The notes beneath the pieces were generated by a model, which was not told where the DNA came from, did not search any database, and was given only the letters and a program-made list of their open reading frames with translations. A program made the position numbers and the translations under genes. DNA of 64,000 nucleotides from Climacium dendroides (lineage: Eukaryota > Streptophyta > Bryopsida > Hypnales > Climaciaceae): the NCBI GenBank assembly GCA_950106755.1, contig OX467083.1, positions 39,880,555 to 39,944,554 on the forward strand, given 5' to 3'. Each line of letters opens with the position of its first letter. Within the stretch, counting starts at the first letter, position 1. Below, one piece after another: positions 25,223 to 39,350 of the stretch.

Positions 25223-28200
25223 TCTTTGGAATTTGTAAAGAGCCAAGAATATTTTTGCATGACTTTAATCTCGTAACACTATATCAACTACTACATGGCT
25301 TTGTGAGGGTTTATAGTATGGAAGAATGCATTTTTTCATCTTTGTTTTCTGGAAGGTGCTTGAATGCGTTTTTTGAGAATGCTGTTGAATATTATCTTGT
25401 CATATTCTTTTATTTTTCTACACAAGAAGATGATAGTGTTTTTTGACATGTTTTAGGTCCTAGGTCTAATGAGGCATAAAGTATGAAATATTTAAAAGTT
25501 TAAGAAAGTAGCCACATGCTCCACCTTTCTAAGGACTGTGTTTTTATGTAATATTGTAACTTTAACCCTCATAGAATAGAGACCTAAATAGCCATTTTAT
25601 AATTGTGACTAGACTATGATGGTTAAAATACCTAAAAATTTAAACTTATACTAAATTGGATACCTAATACAAAAATATTGTGTGGAAAATACACAAATTA
25701 CTCAATGCTAATAATAATAACCATTAAAAAAAAGAAGCCTTGTACTCAAATGTCATGACTTTGTACTCAAACCTCATGACCTCAAACCTCATGACCTTGT
25801 ACACAGTATCTTCCACCTTGTATCTTTTATTTTGTCACTATTTAATCAATGAACTTTTATGTTTTATTTTTTATAGATGAATTTACATGTTTAATATGAA
25901 TCATGAAACTTTCAAAGTTTTTCATTAAAAATTTTAGTTATTATGAATTTTTAAAGAAAAAAATGGAGAGATTTTATATCAAATACAAAACATGCTTAAA
26001 AAATCCAATTTTTTTAGAATAGAACTATAGAAGTATATAATAAAATAAAAAGAATTTTTATATCAATCTATATTTTAAAATGTGATTATAGATCCTCAAC
26101 TTCACACTTCAATAAAAATTCATATTTAGGTGTTTTGCAAAATTTTCAAGCAAAGGAGAAATCAGAATTCAAAAACTTCATTTTAATCATTTGAATGAAA
26201 AAATTTAGGTTTTGTTCTATTCTTGAAAGAGGAATTTTTGACTACTTCAAAAAGAATTTTAAAAGTTTGAAAAAAAATTCACCTTTCAATATTTTGCATG
26301 TCTGCACAAAACTTCATGTCATCCTTCGTTATCATGATGTTGTTGGGCTAATTTTTTATTTTGGTGTAAAGCAAATGAAACAAATGTGACATTTTCAATC
26401 ATCAAGAGAATTTAAATAACAATGAATCAATAATTTTAGCATAGAAGCTCCTAAACAAGAATAATGTGTTTTATTTGCAAGTCAACATTTTCATTGTAGT
26501 GTATAATAGATTTTAAATAAATATAAAACTCAACAAGTTTGAGTGATAATATTTATTTTTTAATATATCATGTATTTTATGTTGACTTGAAATTATAATT
26601 ATAATTATTAATTAAAATATTTTATTTGGTTCCTAATGTCTAAGAGACTAAATGGCCTAAAATTGTTATTCTAGTAGTGGGAATAAATGACATAGACAAC
26701 CTCAATGAAGGTAATAGAATGCACTATACCAATTTGTCCTATTAGTTATAATTAAAAATTAAAGTCAACAACAAAAATATTGTCACTAGCCCTTTTTTTG
26801 GCACCATGGGGCAAGGTTGCACCATTTCAAAAGAAATTTATACTTTTCACCAAATAAAAATAATCTCTCCTTACCCTAAATTTCCATTTCTATTAATAAT
26901 ATGGATGAAGCCACCAAATTTGGATGAAAAATGCATGAATATGATTGAAAAGTATTTTTTGTTCCAAAAGATGGATGAATGTAGAAACACAATGCTACAC
27001 CAAATATAGTGATTGCCATCTTGGCACTTTTTCATGAAGTAAAAAAAAGAGTTGATTGTCTCTACAATATTACATTTTCATAGAAATTGGTAATACAAAG
27101 TAATGTTTTAGCTAGCACAATTATTTCATTATTTAACAAACAATGTGACTTTGATAAATTAATGCCACTTGCACTAATATGACAAATCAGTGTAATCACA
27201 ACTTGCATCTTGGAGTCATAAAAATGTATTTAAAATTTATCAATAACTTCCAAAGTGAACATCTATTCCTAGCTTCACCATCTTAAGGCCAATATTCACA
27301 TCCTATATTTGATATAAATGTTAACTCCTAAACTTACGTTTAACAAAAAAATACTTCCAAAATGCCATTTTTAGTGCTAAGAGCTACAATAGAAATCTCT
27401 CCCTTCTCTCCCCCCCCTTTCATTTTTTTTGCATACTCAATTGCATGGGCTTTAATAGATTTGTATGAAAATGTGTAGAAATCATTTTAAACACTTTGGC
27501 CATGTAAATTATAAGATATTGTGCTCAAAGTGAAAAGAGAATATTATTTTGCACCTTGTTTCCTAGGATTTTATACTTTGACTCCTTTAATTTAAATATT
27601 TTACACTAAAAAATTTGAGGTTTATATCCTTATGGTGGAAAATTTAGTTGAAAATGTAGAAGAAAAATTCAAAAACAAACAAACAATTCTTTATTACTTG
27701 TTAAATAGAAATAGATACAAGATGGAAGAGAAACTTGAATCATTAGTCGTCCCAAAATGAAATTGAAACATACTAATCCTAACAATTAAATTATTGTAGA
27801 AAATGATCTACACATGTGTATGTTTTTGGTTTGAATAATTGTGGAATTTTAGTTCAAAACAAATTCTACACAATAATTTTTTCACAACTTTCACATCACT
27901 AGTCTAAGTGCAACAATCAAACCTTCCTACATAAGCATAAATATAATACATGAGTAAAATTAAAACTAAAAATTATTTTGTATATTTTCATTTTGGCGGG
28001 TTGCCCGGACTTGAGCATTTGTACTTTCAACAAGCGTTACTTTCTCTCCTAGGAACCAATTTAGTTTTTTTTTAAAAGTTGATTTTCCCATTAAAAAAAA
28101 TAGTACGGAGTACATTTTTGGAGCAACACCCAAAACAAAATTCAAAAACATTGCAGTAAAATCGAACACCACAAACAAGAACCAACCACAAATCCTAAAA

Positions 28201-28300
28201 ATTCCAATCCAAAACTTTGAACCTTGAAGAATCATTGAACGTACCCCAAATCCTACTTCAAACCTTCAAGGTACATTGACCATGATTGTGAGAAACAAGC
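25223..28300. other. AT-rich intergenic DNA
   Basis: Long AT-rich tract with many A/T homopolymers. Short open frames (up to about 89 codons) show no known domain. I see no RNA gene or terminal-repeat element. Confidence 0.5.
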
Positions 28301-28304
28301 ACCT

Positions 28305-28754
28305 ATGCTACGAGAGGCTGATTTCAAGCAGTGTCGGCTACTCAAATTTCCTCGTATGTTGCACATTGCTTCTTCCAAAGCAAAACCTCAGTCCTCTTCC
28401 CAAGAGCCTATACTAAGTTATAAAAAACACGTCTTTGGGGGCATTTTGCATTCTTATTTTATCATCAAACTGAAGTCATGCACCAACATTTTTTTCCCTG
28501 CCAACCCGACAGCAGCACGAGCCACCAAAGGTTTTAAAATGACTACTCCAGGTTTCAAAAAAAAAGGGTTTAAAATGACCAACATGGCCACCCCATTGAA
28601 ATCCCTCCGCTCACTTTACTTTGCCAAAGCCAACAGTAACTTTGTAAAAGCCTTGATCTGCAAAACAAAGACAAAGAGAAATCGGCCCAAGCTATGGATC
28701 CTTTCCGGCAAAGTATCATGCAGCCAGTTATTTCTTCAATACTCACTAGAGTAG
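28305..28754 (+). other. Isolated 149-codon open frame, coding status doubtful
   Basis: The frame opens at an ATG and is basic and Lys/Ser-rich, with a locally repeated GFKM(T) motif (residues about 76-92). No signal peptide, membrane segment or family motif is clear. No TATA box or splice partners were identified. It is longer than chance frames nearby, but base use is not gene-like. It could be a relic of an inserted sequence or part of an unknown gene. Confidence 0.2.
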
Positions 28755-28970
28755 TGTGCATTGTGGTGGCATTGACACAACCAAGATAAAAGTAAAAGTA
28801 ATTTTCTAATTTTTTAATTCATAAAATTTTTCAAAGTTCAATAACTCTTACACGGTGAGCAAGAACACTACAAAACGAAGCCCTTGCACCTCTCTTTGTT
28901 GAGGGCTTTTCGATGGTATTGAAAATGCAATTGAGGGATGCATGGTCTGGGAGTTCTCACCATAAACCAT

Positions 28971-29035
28971 CTAGCCAACTAGCTAACCAACTAGCTAACC
29001 AACTAGCTAGCTAACCAACTAGCTAACTAGCTAAC
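28971..29035. repeat. Tandem repeat of CTAGCTAACCAA-type units
   Basis: About five imperfect units built from AGCTAACCAACT, with some shortened to CTAGCTAA. It is followed by a short GATGGATG run at 29048-29062. Confidence 0.9.
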
Positions 29036-29123
29036 TTAATGAATGGATAGATGGATGGATGTGATACTTGGTGATATGAATATGAAAATCAAATGATACC
29101 TAGGTAACATTTGGCTACTAGTT

Positions 29124-29344
29124 TGAACCCTTGATGGATAGGCATGTGACTGTGGATATCATCCCTTTTGGCATTGTGTGAATAGTTGGTTTTAGAAAAC
29201 CCCAAAGGAAGTCAAACCATTATAAAAAATCTCCTCTTTTCATGCAGAATTCCGAGAATGAATAATTGCACTTCTATCCTACACAAAAGGACTCTCTGTC
29301 ATTCATTGACCAGGAAATGGCTGCAATGTTGTTAATGGGTTAAA
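29124..29344 (+). mobile_element. MITE family A, copy 3
   Basis: The interior matches the family (GGATATCATCCCTTTTGGCA, GAATAATTGCACTTCTATCC, CTGTCATTCATTGACCAGG). The termini are eroded: GAACCCTTGATGG on the left and GTTAATGGGTTAA on the right. Confidence 0.75.
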
Positions 29345-31423
29345 AATACGTCACTAATTTGGTTGTTTAGACCCCTCACAATGAAGATTTTACCTTTCCA
29401 TGAAATAGCCAACATCTTTTGCGTTGTAGCCTATTGGTGGAAAACCATTTACAAAACAACCCAAGGCCTCAATGGAGCGGAGGTGAGGTAGTGCAACGAT
29501 GGAGCTCCCTCCCTCTCCCTCCCCCTCCCTCCGCTGGCTGCTTGGCGGTCGGATCTTCTGGCATGTTCCGGATCATGCCAGCTGCTTGCGCAATCGTCAC
29601 CTTGTCGTTGACATTACATTACTGAAGAAATTCTCTGCCTGCCTGCCTGGCTAGGGCTGGGGCTGGGGCTGGGGCTAGGGAAGAATCACCATTCTCCCTA
29701 CAACACTGCACTCTACTGTACTGGCAACACCAGGGGAGTCCACAACTGCAGGCCACAGTAATAACTTAAAAGCTGTGTCTGAGGAGGCCCCTGGGGTGTG
29801 CACTGCACCCACTCTATCAACAAGGAGAATTTAACTTAGGGTAGAACGAACTGCCCATCACCACACATTTGAAGAAATGATTATAGAACATCTATAAAAA
29901 AATTTGACCCTTTATAAACTTTGCATACAATATTCAAATGAAATAAAAAAAATTGTACATTAAAATCTTCTTTTGGTTGCCAACAAAAAAATATAAAAAT
30001 TTAATGAATCTAATAATAGTAACTAGCATCTACAAAAAAAACACTTTTAAGAATCCCTACCTTATATCAATCGAACTTCTTCATCTTATAACCTCAACTT
30101 ATAACTTTTATACATGATATTCAAATGTCATTCTTAGACAATGCCACGTCTTCTTAATTGTAACTCGTATGCTTTGTGTCGTTGCCACAATCAAAATAAA
30201 AGTAAAATTAATTTTGAATCCAAAAATAACTAAAAAAATCCATAACTTTCCATGGTAGGTTCAAATGCTATGAAACATAGTCCGAGCATCCTTCCTCGTT
30301 GAGAGATTTCCAAAGGTACTAAGAATACAACTAGGGGACACATGGTTTGAAGAGATCTCACTATAACAAACAAAACAAACGCACAATCTAGCTTAATGGA
30401 TGGATTGTACAAAAAAAAACATTTTGATAAGTTTTATCAATTTTTTTTGAATTGTAACAATACAAATTCAAACTAGCTATGTTTGCAATCCAACTTGGGA
30501 AAGAAAATATAACAATATTGCTTATAGATTGAAAGATTATAATAAATGATCACAAGGGTGTTAAATTGTAAAAGTAATTTAAAGTCTTTCAATCCTCTTT
30601 TCACTTATCAAATCTAAAAAATTGGCCACCAAAAAAATACGAGGTTAAAGGGTCTAACATGCATAACACTTGTATAACCCCAACCAATTGACAGCTTTTC
30701 AAAATCTACTCTACAATTTTGTAAAATGAAATTCTAACATGATTTTTTTCTCCAAGATTTAGTATTTGAGGCTCACAATTTCCAAGAATCCTCAACATTG
30801 GAAAATCAAGATTTGCAATGGACACCCTTGCACAAAATTTTGAATAGAAAAATTACAATCATTCATTTTTAAAATCAGATTTTTCATGCTAAAATTAGAT
30901 TACAATAAAAAAATCCAAAAATATAAATGACTAAAAATAACAACTTGATCAAGTTTTAAAGTATTCATTTCATTTTCAAAATTGATCAAATTTTAAAGTA
31001 TTTAAAGTATTGTCAACACTAGAATTGGGTGCCTTGGGCATTTAGGGGTAGAGGGCATAGCATGCATTATTCCAATCAATTAACAGCTTCTCAAAAATCT
31101 ACTTTACAAATTTTTAAAATAAATTTCTATCGCGATTTTTTCTTTTCTCCAAGAACTAGTGTATTTAGGCTCATTTTCAAGAGATTGCAATACTAAGAAA
31201 TCAAAATTTGCTATAGACACCCTTGCATATAATCTGGAATAGAAAAATCATAATCATTCATTTTCAAAATTGGATTTTTGATGCTAAAATTAGACTTTAA
31301 AAATATAAACTAATAATAATAGTAATTTTTTAAGTTTTATTTAAATTCAAAATATTGTCAATACTAGAATTGGGTGCTTGGCATTTAGGGATTGATGAAA
31401 ATGTAACGAATTTGGTGACAAGG
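29345..31423. other. Intergenic DNA; small GC-rich patch then AT-rich tract
   Basis: 29470-29840 is GC-richer, with a CCCTCC-rich run (29507-29531) and a GGGGCT repeat at 29652-29676. After 29850 the DNA is AT-rich. A segment near 30640-30870 recurs, diverged, at 31020-31260 (CCAATCAATTAACAGCTT-like, ATCGCGATTTTTT-like and GACACCCTTGCA motifs). This is an old direct duplication. No gene is supported. Confidence 0.5.
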
Positions 31424-31426
31424 GTC

Positions 31427-32642
31427 CACTAGAAGAAAAACGTGTCCGTTGCAACCCACTGAGATGCGACTATGTGTCCTATACAACTGAGATGCGACTG
31501 TAGCCTTCTGTATTTGCACCAAATTTCACGTGTAATGTAGTTGTAGTCGCAAAGTAGTCGGAAAATGAAGAATAGGGTTACGATATTGTAACAGAAGAAC
31601 TGACATGAGGTATTCTACATCCAGCATTCATCGTAGTTGTCCATGTGGACAACTATCCGCGAAGTGGAGTCCACCGTGGAAAAATGCAATCGCTCTGATT
31701 ACAGGCTGCAACTAAAAACTAGAAGATTGCAACTTAGAAATGACTCAAATGCAACTAGGAATCAATTATAATGCAACTAGAGCCCGACTACAGTGCAACT
31801 AAAAAACGATTCAAATGCAACTAGAGAACAAGTGCAATGCAACTAGAACATGACTGAAAATCGATTCAATTGTCCCATATCGATTGTCAAGAATACCATC
31901 AGCTTGAACAGATAAGAATGGTAAGTTATAGCATTCTTGTGTAATGAATTTTGATAGTGAAATTCTAATATTTATATATTTTGTAGATTTTTACACTTTG
32001 TAGATTTCTATAATCTACATCTCTATAAATTATAACCAAGTCGCAAACTAGTTGCAAACCAGTTGTATGTCAATCGCAAACTAGTTGCACACTAATCGCA
32101 AATGAGTTGCACACTAGTTGCAAACCAGTTGTATGTCAATCACAAACTAGTTGCACATCAATCGCAAACTAGTTGCACACTAGTTGCAAACCAGTTGTAT
32201 GTCAATCACAAACTAGTTGCACATCAATCGCAAACTAGTTGCACACTAGTTGCACACTAGTTGTATGTCAATCGCAAACCAGTTGCACTCTAGTCGCAAA
32301 CGAGTTGCACATCAATCGCAAACTAGTTGCACACTAGTTGTATGTCACTCGCAAACCAGTTGCACATTAGTCGCAAACCAGTTGCACACAAATAAGTGAA
32401 ATAACTTCCACATCAGCAACCACGTCACAGCAACTTCCACATCAGCAACCACGTCACAGTAGTTCATCGACGAAGTTCTCCATTGTCTATCGAATGACAA
32501 ACAACCTCGCGACTGCAGTGCAACTCATGCGACTTGTCCACTGCGACTGCGGACTCCAGAATATCACCAAGTCGCAAATGTCCGATACGACTACAAACCA
32601 GTCGCAAACCGCAGTCGCAAAACCCTGCTTTTTCTTCTAGTG
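31427..32642. mobile_element. Non-autonomous CACTA (EnSpm-type) transposon
   Basis: The element begins CACTAGAAGAAAAA and ends with its exact reverse complement TTTTTCTTCTAGTG. It is flanked on both sides by GTC (31424-31426 and 32643-32645), the three-base target duplication expected of this superfamily. The 1216-base interior encodes no transposase. It is filled with variants of GTTGCA, TTGCGAC and CAACTAG in both orientations, which suits the subterminal transposase-binding repeats of CACTA elements. Intact termini and duplication suggest a comparatively young insertion. Confidence 0.93.
32038..32395. repeat. Satellite-like array inside the CACTA element
   Basis: Repeating units of 11-12 bases of the type GCAAACTAGTTG / CACACTAGTTG / CAAACCAGTTGTATGTCAATC. 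They are grouped into longer higher-order units, for example the pattern around 32047 returns near 32126 and 32190. A looser version of the same motif lies at 31740-31860. Confidence 0.9.
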
Positions 32643-32645
32643 GTC

Positions 32646-35600
32646 ATAACTTTGCATACTTAATATTATATATATACAAACACCATTATTTATTACAAGA
32701 CAAGGAGAAAAGCAGACATAAAGTGCGAAATTTACCCTTTGGTGTTTTGGAACCCAAATCAATTTCAAAATACTCATTCCCAAATAAGGTTTAAATTTTT
32801 CATCTTCTCTCAATATATATAGGTCACGTGGAATGGAATGTAAAGAGTTGCATAGTTTCCTAGTATTAGGAAGTTGCATTGGAAGTTGGAATGGTGAGGA
32901 GGGAGTGACATTTAGGCTTCTTTGAAATTGGTATTGTCACCCACTTTGAGAGAATTAAGTGCATATCCTAGCCAAGTAGGTTGTGTAATTTCTCTATTAG
33001 CGGAATAAATATGATGGGATGTTGAACTTGTAAATTAACAAATTGTAAACTTTAATCGGTGATATGCTAACCAATTCGGATTAATATAAAATTCTTTGCA
33101 ACCAAATTAATCTTTTTGTGATGTGTATGGATGTTTTTGATTGTGAAAATTGATTGAATTTGTGAAGAAATGATTTGTGAGCCTAATTGGAGGATATGAG
33201 TGTGTAGGTTGTGTGAGTGGCTTAACGTGATAAGTGCAAATTGTGGTTCTAGTATATGAGTGCACTATCATTGTAGTAATGTTTTTGGCTATGAAATTCC
33301 AAGTTGGATTATTGAATTTAAATCGAGGTATTTCAATCTTAGAGGGTACACTCCCCCTTTTTTTGATGTTAGCATGCGAATAAAACTTTGGACCCCTATA
33401 TACTTTTTGAATTTCAAATAAAATTAAATGAAAAAAATATGAATAGATTTTTCTACTTTGAAAATTATGTTTTGAATATTGATATTTTTATTTGTTAATA
33501 ATAATTAATTAAAAAAATTTGAAGTTAAAAGATGCACTCTAAAACTGAAAAATAACTTTCACATTCCTATATTATATAAGAAAAAATTGTCTAAAAAATG
33601 AACAAAAAATTCCTAAAATTAACTCTATTGAAAGCTCATTTTGAGTTGAATATTGATGCAATGGTCATCTAAATGTGTTCTTTAAAAATATTTGAGTTAA
33701 AAAAACATGCCATTTTAGAGCATTTTTAACCTCTTCTAGAAATCATTCCATATTTTATTTGAGTTTGAAATTTTGGGAATAGAATCCTATAGTCATTAGT
33801 AAATAATACTCAAAATTTGAAGTTAAAATTATAGTTTATTAAAACCACTTGTTCACACGTGGTTTGTTGTAGTAGAACTAAGTGTCCCCCCCTGGGATTT
33901 CAATCTTAGAGATTGAATCTACTAGCATAGATTCCCTACTTGACTGTCATAAATTCATTTGGCATAAATTTATTATGCTAAAAAGATAAATTTTGAGTAC
34001 TTCATTATTCTCCTTTAACAATCCTAATGATGAAAATATTCTAATTAATAATGATTGGTATTTTTCTTTCTTTGAAAATTTCCAAAATTGAATTCAAAAT
34101 ATGACTTCATAGGGGGGTTACCTTCTTTGCTCACAAAATAAAACACCTATAATTTTCACTCCTTATTTGGAATTGGATGATTCAAATTTTTTTTGAATAC
34201 ATGTATATCAATCTATACAATCCAATAAAATTAATTAATCAATTAATTTTAAGAATATATTTTTAATTGCCCGTTTTGGTGTTGAAATTGAAAATGTTAT
34301 GACTTTTGGAACATTTATTGGAATGATGTGAAACAAAGCTACACAAGAAGATTAGGATGATTAGCATCCATCTTAAAAAAATCATACAAAAATTCCAAAC
34401 TATGAAGTCAACCAAGAGTGCTTGAGTTCTCAAAAAAATCCAAGTAGGCTCTATGGTACCTTTAGGGGTTAAAAAGAATCCAATTATAAGACCTTCATTT
34501 TTGCATGTTCACATTTTTTTCCCATCCATCTATAAACTAATAGATGAAAGAAAAAATTAAAGTACTAATAACTTTGATTTGTAATTGAGAGTGCCAATCC
34601 TAATGATGCAAAGGTTCTAGTAAAAAATAGCATATGTTTTGGTTTTTGTTTGAAATTTTTGTAAATTAAATTCAAAAATGACTTCAAAAGTGGATTTGTC
34701 CCAATTATTTAAAAAATAGAAATCCTCATAACATTCATTTTGTTGCCCCCTCAAGGACCAAGACACATTTTAAATAGAAATTGTAAAAAATTGCTTCTTT
34801 TTAGGGTAGTGAAAAAAAAAATTAATTCTTTCAAAATTCAACTATACAAATTTTTACTACACTATTGTAGAAATGTATGGATTTTTTTAGAAACTTTAAC
34901 TGCACAAATTGAAAAATTATATTATTTGAAGTTAGAATTTTTTTTACAGCGTCACTTCATAGAGCTATTAGGGCCAATAGACTTTAACTCCTAAAGTGAG
35001 ATTCATATATTATATATGGTTATTTTTCTATATGTTATGCAAGCTGCCCTAAAAATTCAAGATTTAGGTGCCACATTAGGTTTGTATGCTCAAAAGCATT
35101 TCCACATTGTATTACAACCTAGGTTTGCTAAAAATTTACTCTTGCAATTGCTCTTTAAAGTATGAATGTTTTTGTTCCCTACAAATGTGACAATGCTTCT
35201 ATGCTCAACAACCATACACTTTCATTTAAAACCATTTAAGAGCTCAAGGACCTTTCAAGGCTTTATAATTCTTCATAATGATGTTTAGTAATTATAACTC
35301 ATCTATACCTCATTGGGTATGATAAATTTAAGTATGCATGTTTTTAATGGATAAAAATTTGGTTTGAAAATGTTGTTTTGCATAGATAGAAATGGCATTA
35401 AATCAATCTATCTACACAAAATATGTTTTTATGGAATTATTTTTTTTGAACTTTTAAATTTGAGAAGAAAACTTTTCACAACTTTCTAGCTATATCAAGT
35501 TGTTCTTTAAAAGTTAACTATTTGGTAGGACTTGTGTTCCAATACTTATATCTAATTGCAGAATGATAAAATTTTATAAAGAAAAATATTTGTTCAATGA

Positions 35601-37600
35601 TATAAGAACATCTAATTCAAGACCTCACATTTATAACATGTCAATTTTAGGTTCTCCATCAATTAACCTTTGATTACTTAAAACAATTTGCATATGGCAT
35701 TTAATTAAGATAATAGAGACTATTTTAAAAACTTTGAACATTTTCAACATATTCTCAAGTTGGGTGTTCAACACATTTTAAAGATATTTATTGAAGATAG
35801 ATATAAATGCAAATTGTTGGATTAGAAAACGTATTTTGTTTGTGATGAATGATGTAATTATAATATTTGCAAGTGAATATCAAATGATAAAAAATCTAGT
35901 AGAAAGGAGATCTTTGGGCACTAAATTATAGTATCAAAGTTTGATGCCCCAAACCTTATTTTTTATTAGTATATTATTAGTATATCCATTAATTGTATTT
36001 TTCAAGCTATGATAAGTCAATATTGTCTCAATTTAGTACAAATGGATTACAAATTTTCACTTTTAGATAATTTATTCATTTCTAAAACAAAATTTGCACC
36101 AATGTACTTAAATATAGGAAATTGTACTCTGTAACAATTCCATAAAACCTAAAACCTAAAACCTTGGCATGTAATGGCATACACAAAGCTTTAGTCCCCT
36201 AACTGTACAACCATCTACAAAATGGATTTAACATGTTCACTTCATCCAATTAATATTCATTGGATAAAACTTCAAGAAAAATTGTCTAATAGATCAATAG
36301 AAAGGAAAAGAATATTCTATCTAAATGGATTATATCTATATAGAATATATAATGAATAATTACTACTATTTAACTAGAGTTAGACTATATGTGGGCTTGT
36401 AGACATGTGTACAAGGTCACATATGGTTTTTGCACCAAAAACTCCAAAAATTTATTTGACAAATATATGTAGAAATTTGTCCATGATTGTGTAGTGGTCA
36501 ATTTTTTTTTAATATTTTAATTTGTCCTAGCTAACTTGGGATCCTTGATTTCAAATATGGATTCCAATTTTTAAAAATTTATTATTATGGACAAATAGGA
36601 AATTCCTACTATCTCCTTTTGGATAAGAATTTGACAAGACCACTTGTCGTCTAACCTTGACCTTATTATTTACCATAATTTTTAAACGATGATTTTTCTT
36701 TCTTAAAGTTCAAGCACTTAGGCCCTACTATTTACTATGATTTTTCTAAAGTGATGTTTCTATCTTAAATTTCAACATTAGGGTAAGGGCTAGTCCACAT
36801 TTGGTCTTGTAGAGTCTTGAATAGTATATAGTGATTTTTGTTTACATTAGATGATAAACTTTTGGAATTCACATTTGTAACAAAAAACTCCAAATTAGCC
36901 ATGTAAGATCATGAAATATAGAATTAAGTACTCTACAATAGGTGATAAATTTTCACACTTATTAGTTTGTTGAAATATTTAAAGTTTGTGCATCCTAGAT
37001 TCCCCATGACCAAATGAGGAAGGTCTACCACTATCCAATACTAGGGGTTGCTAAATCCATTTGAGCTGACTCATGATATTTGACCTAGAGATGGTCAAAT
37101 TCCACTTCTAACAAACACTACTTGAGAATTTTTTGAGTTTTACCAATTATTTTCTTTCAATTCTCATATTCCACCAAGGTTTTTTCCCATGTATCCAATC
37201 TATTTCCTTTCTCTATTTTTACCATGAATAGAAAACTTTACATGTTTCCTCTTTGTTTAAGGAAAAAATCAACCAATTTTTTTCTTAGTTTCAATTAGGA
37301 TTTTTTGAGGGATTTTTTTGGGGCTTTAAAATCAATCAATTTTTTTTCTTAGTTTCAATTTGGGCTTTTTTTGGCTTTTTTGTGCCATATTGCACCAGAA
37401 AAAATAATTTGGCTAAAAAATGATGAAAGAAATGCCAAAAGAATTTGAATTGAAAAAAAAATCTTGGATGAAATGGCTAGATTGTGGATGAAAATCAAAT
37501 TATAGACATGTGATGTGCTAATGTGCTATTTTCCATCCAATACATGGATAAATGTTGAAATTTGAAGTACTTCTATAGCATTTTTTATTGCCATTTTGGC
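32646..37600. other. AT-rich intergenic DNA
   Basis: Nearly 5 kb of AT-rich sequence with many T/A runs. The longest frames (up to 86 codons) are low-complexity. No gene, RNA or bounded element can be supported. Confidence 0.5.
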
Positions 37601-37606
37601 ACTTCT

Positions 37607-37834
37607 TAACCCTTAAACGACGCAACAACCATTTTGTAGTTGATGAATGATAAAGAATCTCTCTATACAGGACAGAAATGCAACTATTCATCCTCCAAAT
37701 TTTGTGGAAAAAGGAAATGTCTTCTACAATAGCTTGTCTCCCAATGAGTGTTTTTTCATTTTTTTAAGCCAACAATTTACACGGTACCCAAATAGATGAT
37801 TTTTATGGTGACTAACTTGTCGTTTAACCCCTAA
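37607..37834 (-). mobile_element. MITE family A, copy 4 (reverse orientation)
   Basis: Reading the minus strand, the element shows the family order. On the plus strand it starts TTAACCCTTAAACGACG and ends CTTGTCGTTTAACCCCTAA, so the ends are inverted repeats around TTAAACGAC. Internal matches include GCAACTATTCATCCTCCAAA and GGAAATGTCTTCTACAATAG in complement to copy 2. Confidence 0.85.
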
Positions 37835-37859
37835 AGCCCTAAACTTCATTTTTGACAAC

Positions 37860-38765
37860 ATAGTGATTTTGGATAGCTCACTACAAACGGAGTTTTTATT
37901 TATTTTTCCTTAAAATTTTTTACACGACATGTGCCAAAGGAGTATCTTTCAAGGCCAACAATTTTCATAACTTTTGATTACATAGTTCAAAAGTTATTGT
38001 ATAATATGTAGTTTTCAATGATTTGCATGTAGCATGGGCAACAAAAAAAGCTTCTTTCAAAATCATTTTTTTTTAAATATAAAAATTTGAAATTGGTTCT
38101 TTAGATTTATATATATGTGGAAAGTTTTGAATCATTCCATTTGGATTAATGAGATGAAAGTTATGGGAGTTTTAGTTTGTAGGTAGTTTGCAAGTAGTTA
38201 TGAAATTTATACTCTAAGATAAACTTTGAAGTCCTTTATTTAACTCAATTTTCAATATTTGTGGGAAAAAACAACAACATTAGGTGTAGATCGTTTATTG
38301 CAACATTACAACCATTGGGATTGGCATTTTTCAATTCCATAAATAAATGGTTAACAATTTAGTATTTTGAATCATTTGCTACATCTTTCTACTCACTATT
38401 GTTTTCCTATATGTTGTACAATTCCAAATGATCTAAAATTTTTCAAGCATATAGCCAACTTGCCTTGAAGAATGAACCCAAAGAAGCACCACCATTTTGA
38501 ACATTTTTTCGTACAAATGTGACCTTGTAAAGCATAGCTGCCCAATTTTTTGCAGGGCCCCCAAGAGGATTTTTGCCACTTCAAATGCTAATATCTTGCA
38601 ATCTACACTGTGGAAATTTCTGAAATTTTTTCCACATCTTCTCATACCAGTGTCCTACAAGATCCTATAGTTACAAGTGCCCCCAATTTTTTTTTCTAAA
38701 GTTTGGTACATTTTTCTAACGTTTGGTAGAAATGGCAGTTTTGGAGCGTTTTGGCAAAAACACAA
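37860..38765. repeat. Dispersed repeat family E, copy 2
   Basis: Shares with 20660-21590, in the same order, ATTCCATTTGGATTAATGAG plus GAAAGTTATGGG (38135-38170) and TTTCTGAAATTTTTTCCACA followed by CTACAAGATCCTA (38617-38670). Noncoding, diverged. Confidence 0.55.
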
Positions 38766-38774
38766 GTCGAAAAC

Positions 38775-39020
38775 CTTCAAGGATTAACCCATGAGCACCC
38801 CACAGGCCAAAATGTGGCCTCTTTGACTTGAAAGGTTGTCCTTGTTTGATTAATATTATCTTTCAAATCATTAGTTCATTTCCATGCACCTTTGGACCTC
38901 TCTCCACTACCAATCGGTACAGTCGATATTTTGTGAATCTCATTTTGAATGGTAGTTTAAGGGGAATGAGTTCCAGAGGGGTTTGGATTTCAGTGAATTT
39001 GAGCTGGGTTAAGGGTTAAA
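38775..39020 (+). mobile_element. MITE family B, copy 3
   Basis: Begins GGATTAACCCATGAGCACCC and ends near GAGCTGGGTTAAGGGTTAAA. It contains CTCCACTACCAATCGGTACAG, GTGAATCTCATTTTGAATGG and GATTTCAGTGAATTTGAGC, all matching family B elsewhere. It lies just upstream of the promoter island of the dioxygenase gene. Confidence 0.7.
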
Positions 39021-39350
39021 AAATGAAGGAAAAAAAAAGTGGTTTCAACTGGATAAACTTGTATTGTGTCAACCGCTGTTTTTTCCTCCAGCGTTGCCAC
39101 GGAGGTCAAGTTGCGAGCAAAGCCCAACTGCCTGCCCCAGCAAGCTGAAGGGCCAGGCCCACAGCAGGGCGTGACGGACGATCCATCCGGGAGGCACGGG
39201 CGACCAGGCTAGAGATGCTAAACTAAGCCCCAAGTAATAATAGAACGTAGACCAGGGTTGTGGGCAAAAGAGGCAACAGGCGAAAAGCGGGCGCACTGGC
39301 TGGGGGCGACGGGAACTGCTGCGTTGTCGCCGGAGCCCTGCCCGGGTCTT

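Noticed and set aside
28305..28754. 149-codon frame as a real protein gene
   Set aside because: Listed only as a doubtful frame because no domain, promoter or splice evidence was visible.
32038..32395. Regularly spaced short repeats resembling a CRISPR array
   Set aside because: Units are imperfect and only 11-12 bases, with no unique spacers, inside a CACTA element of a plant genome.
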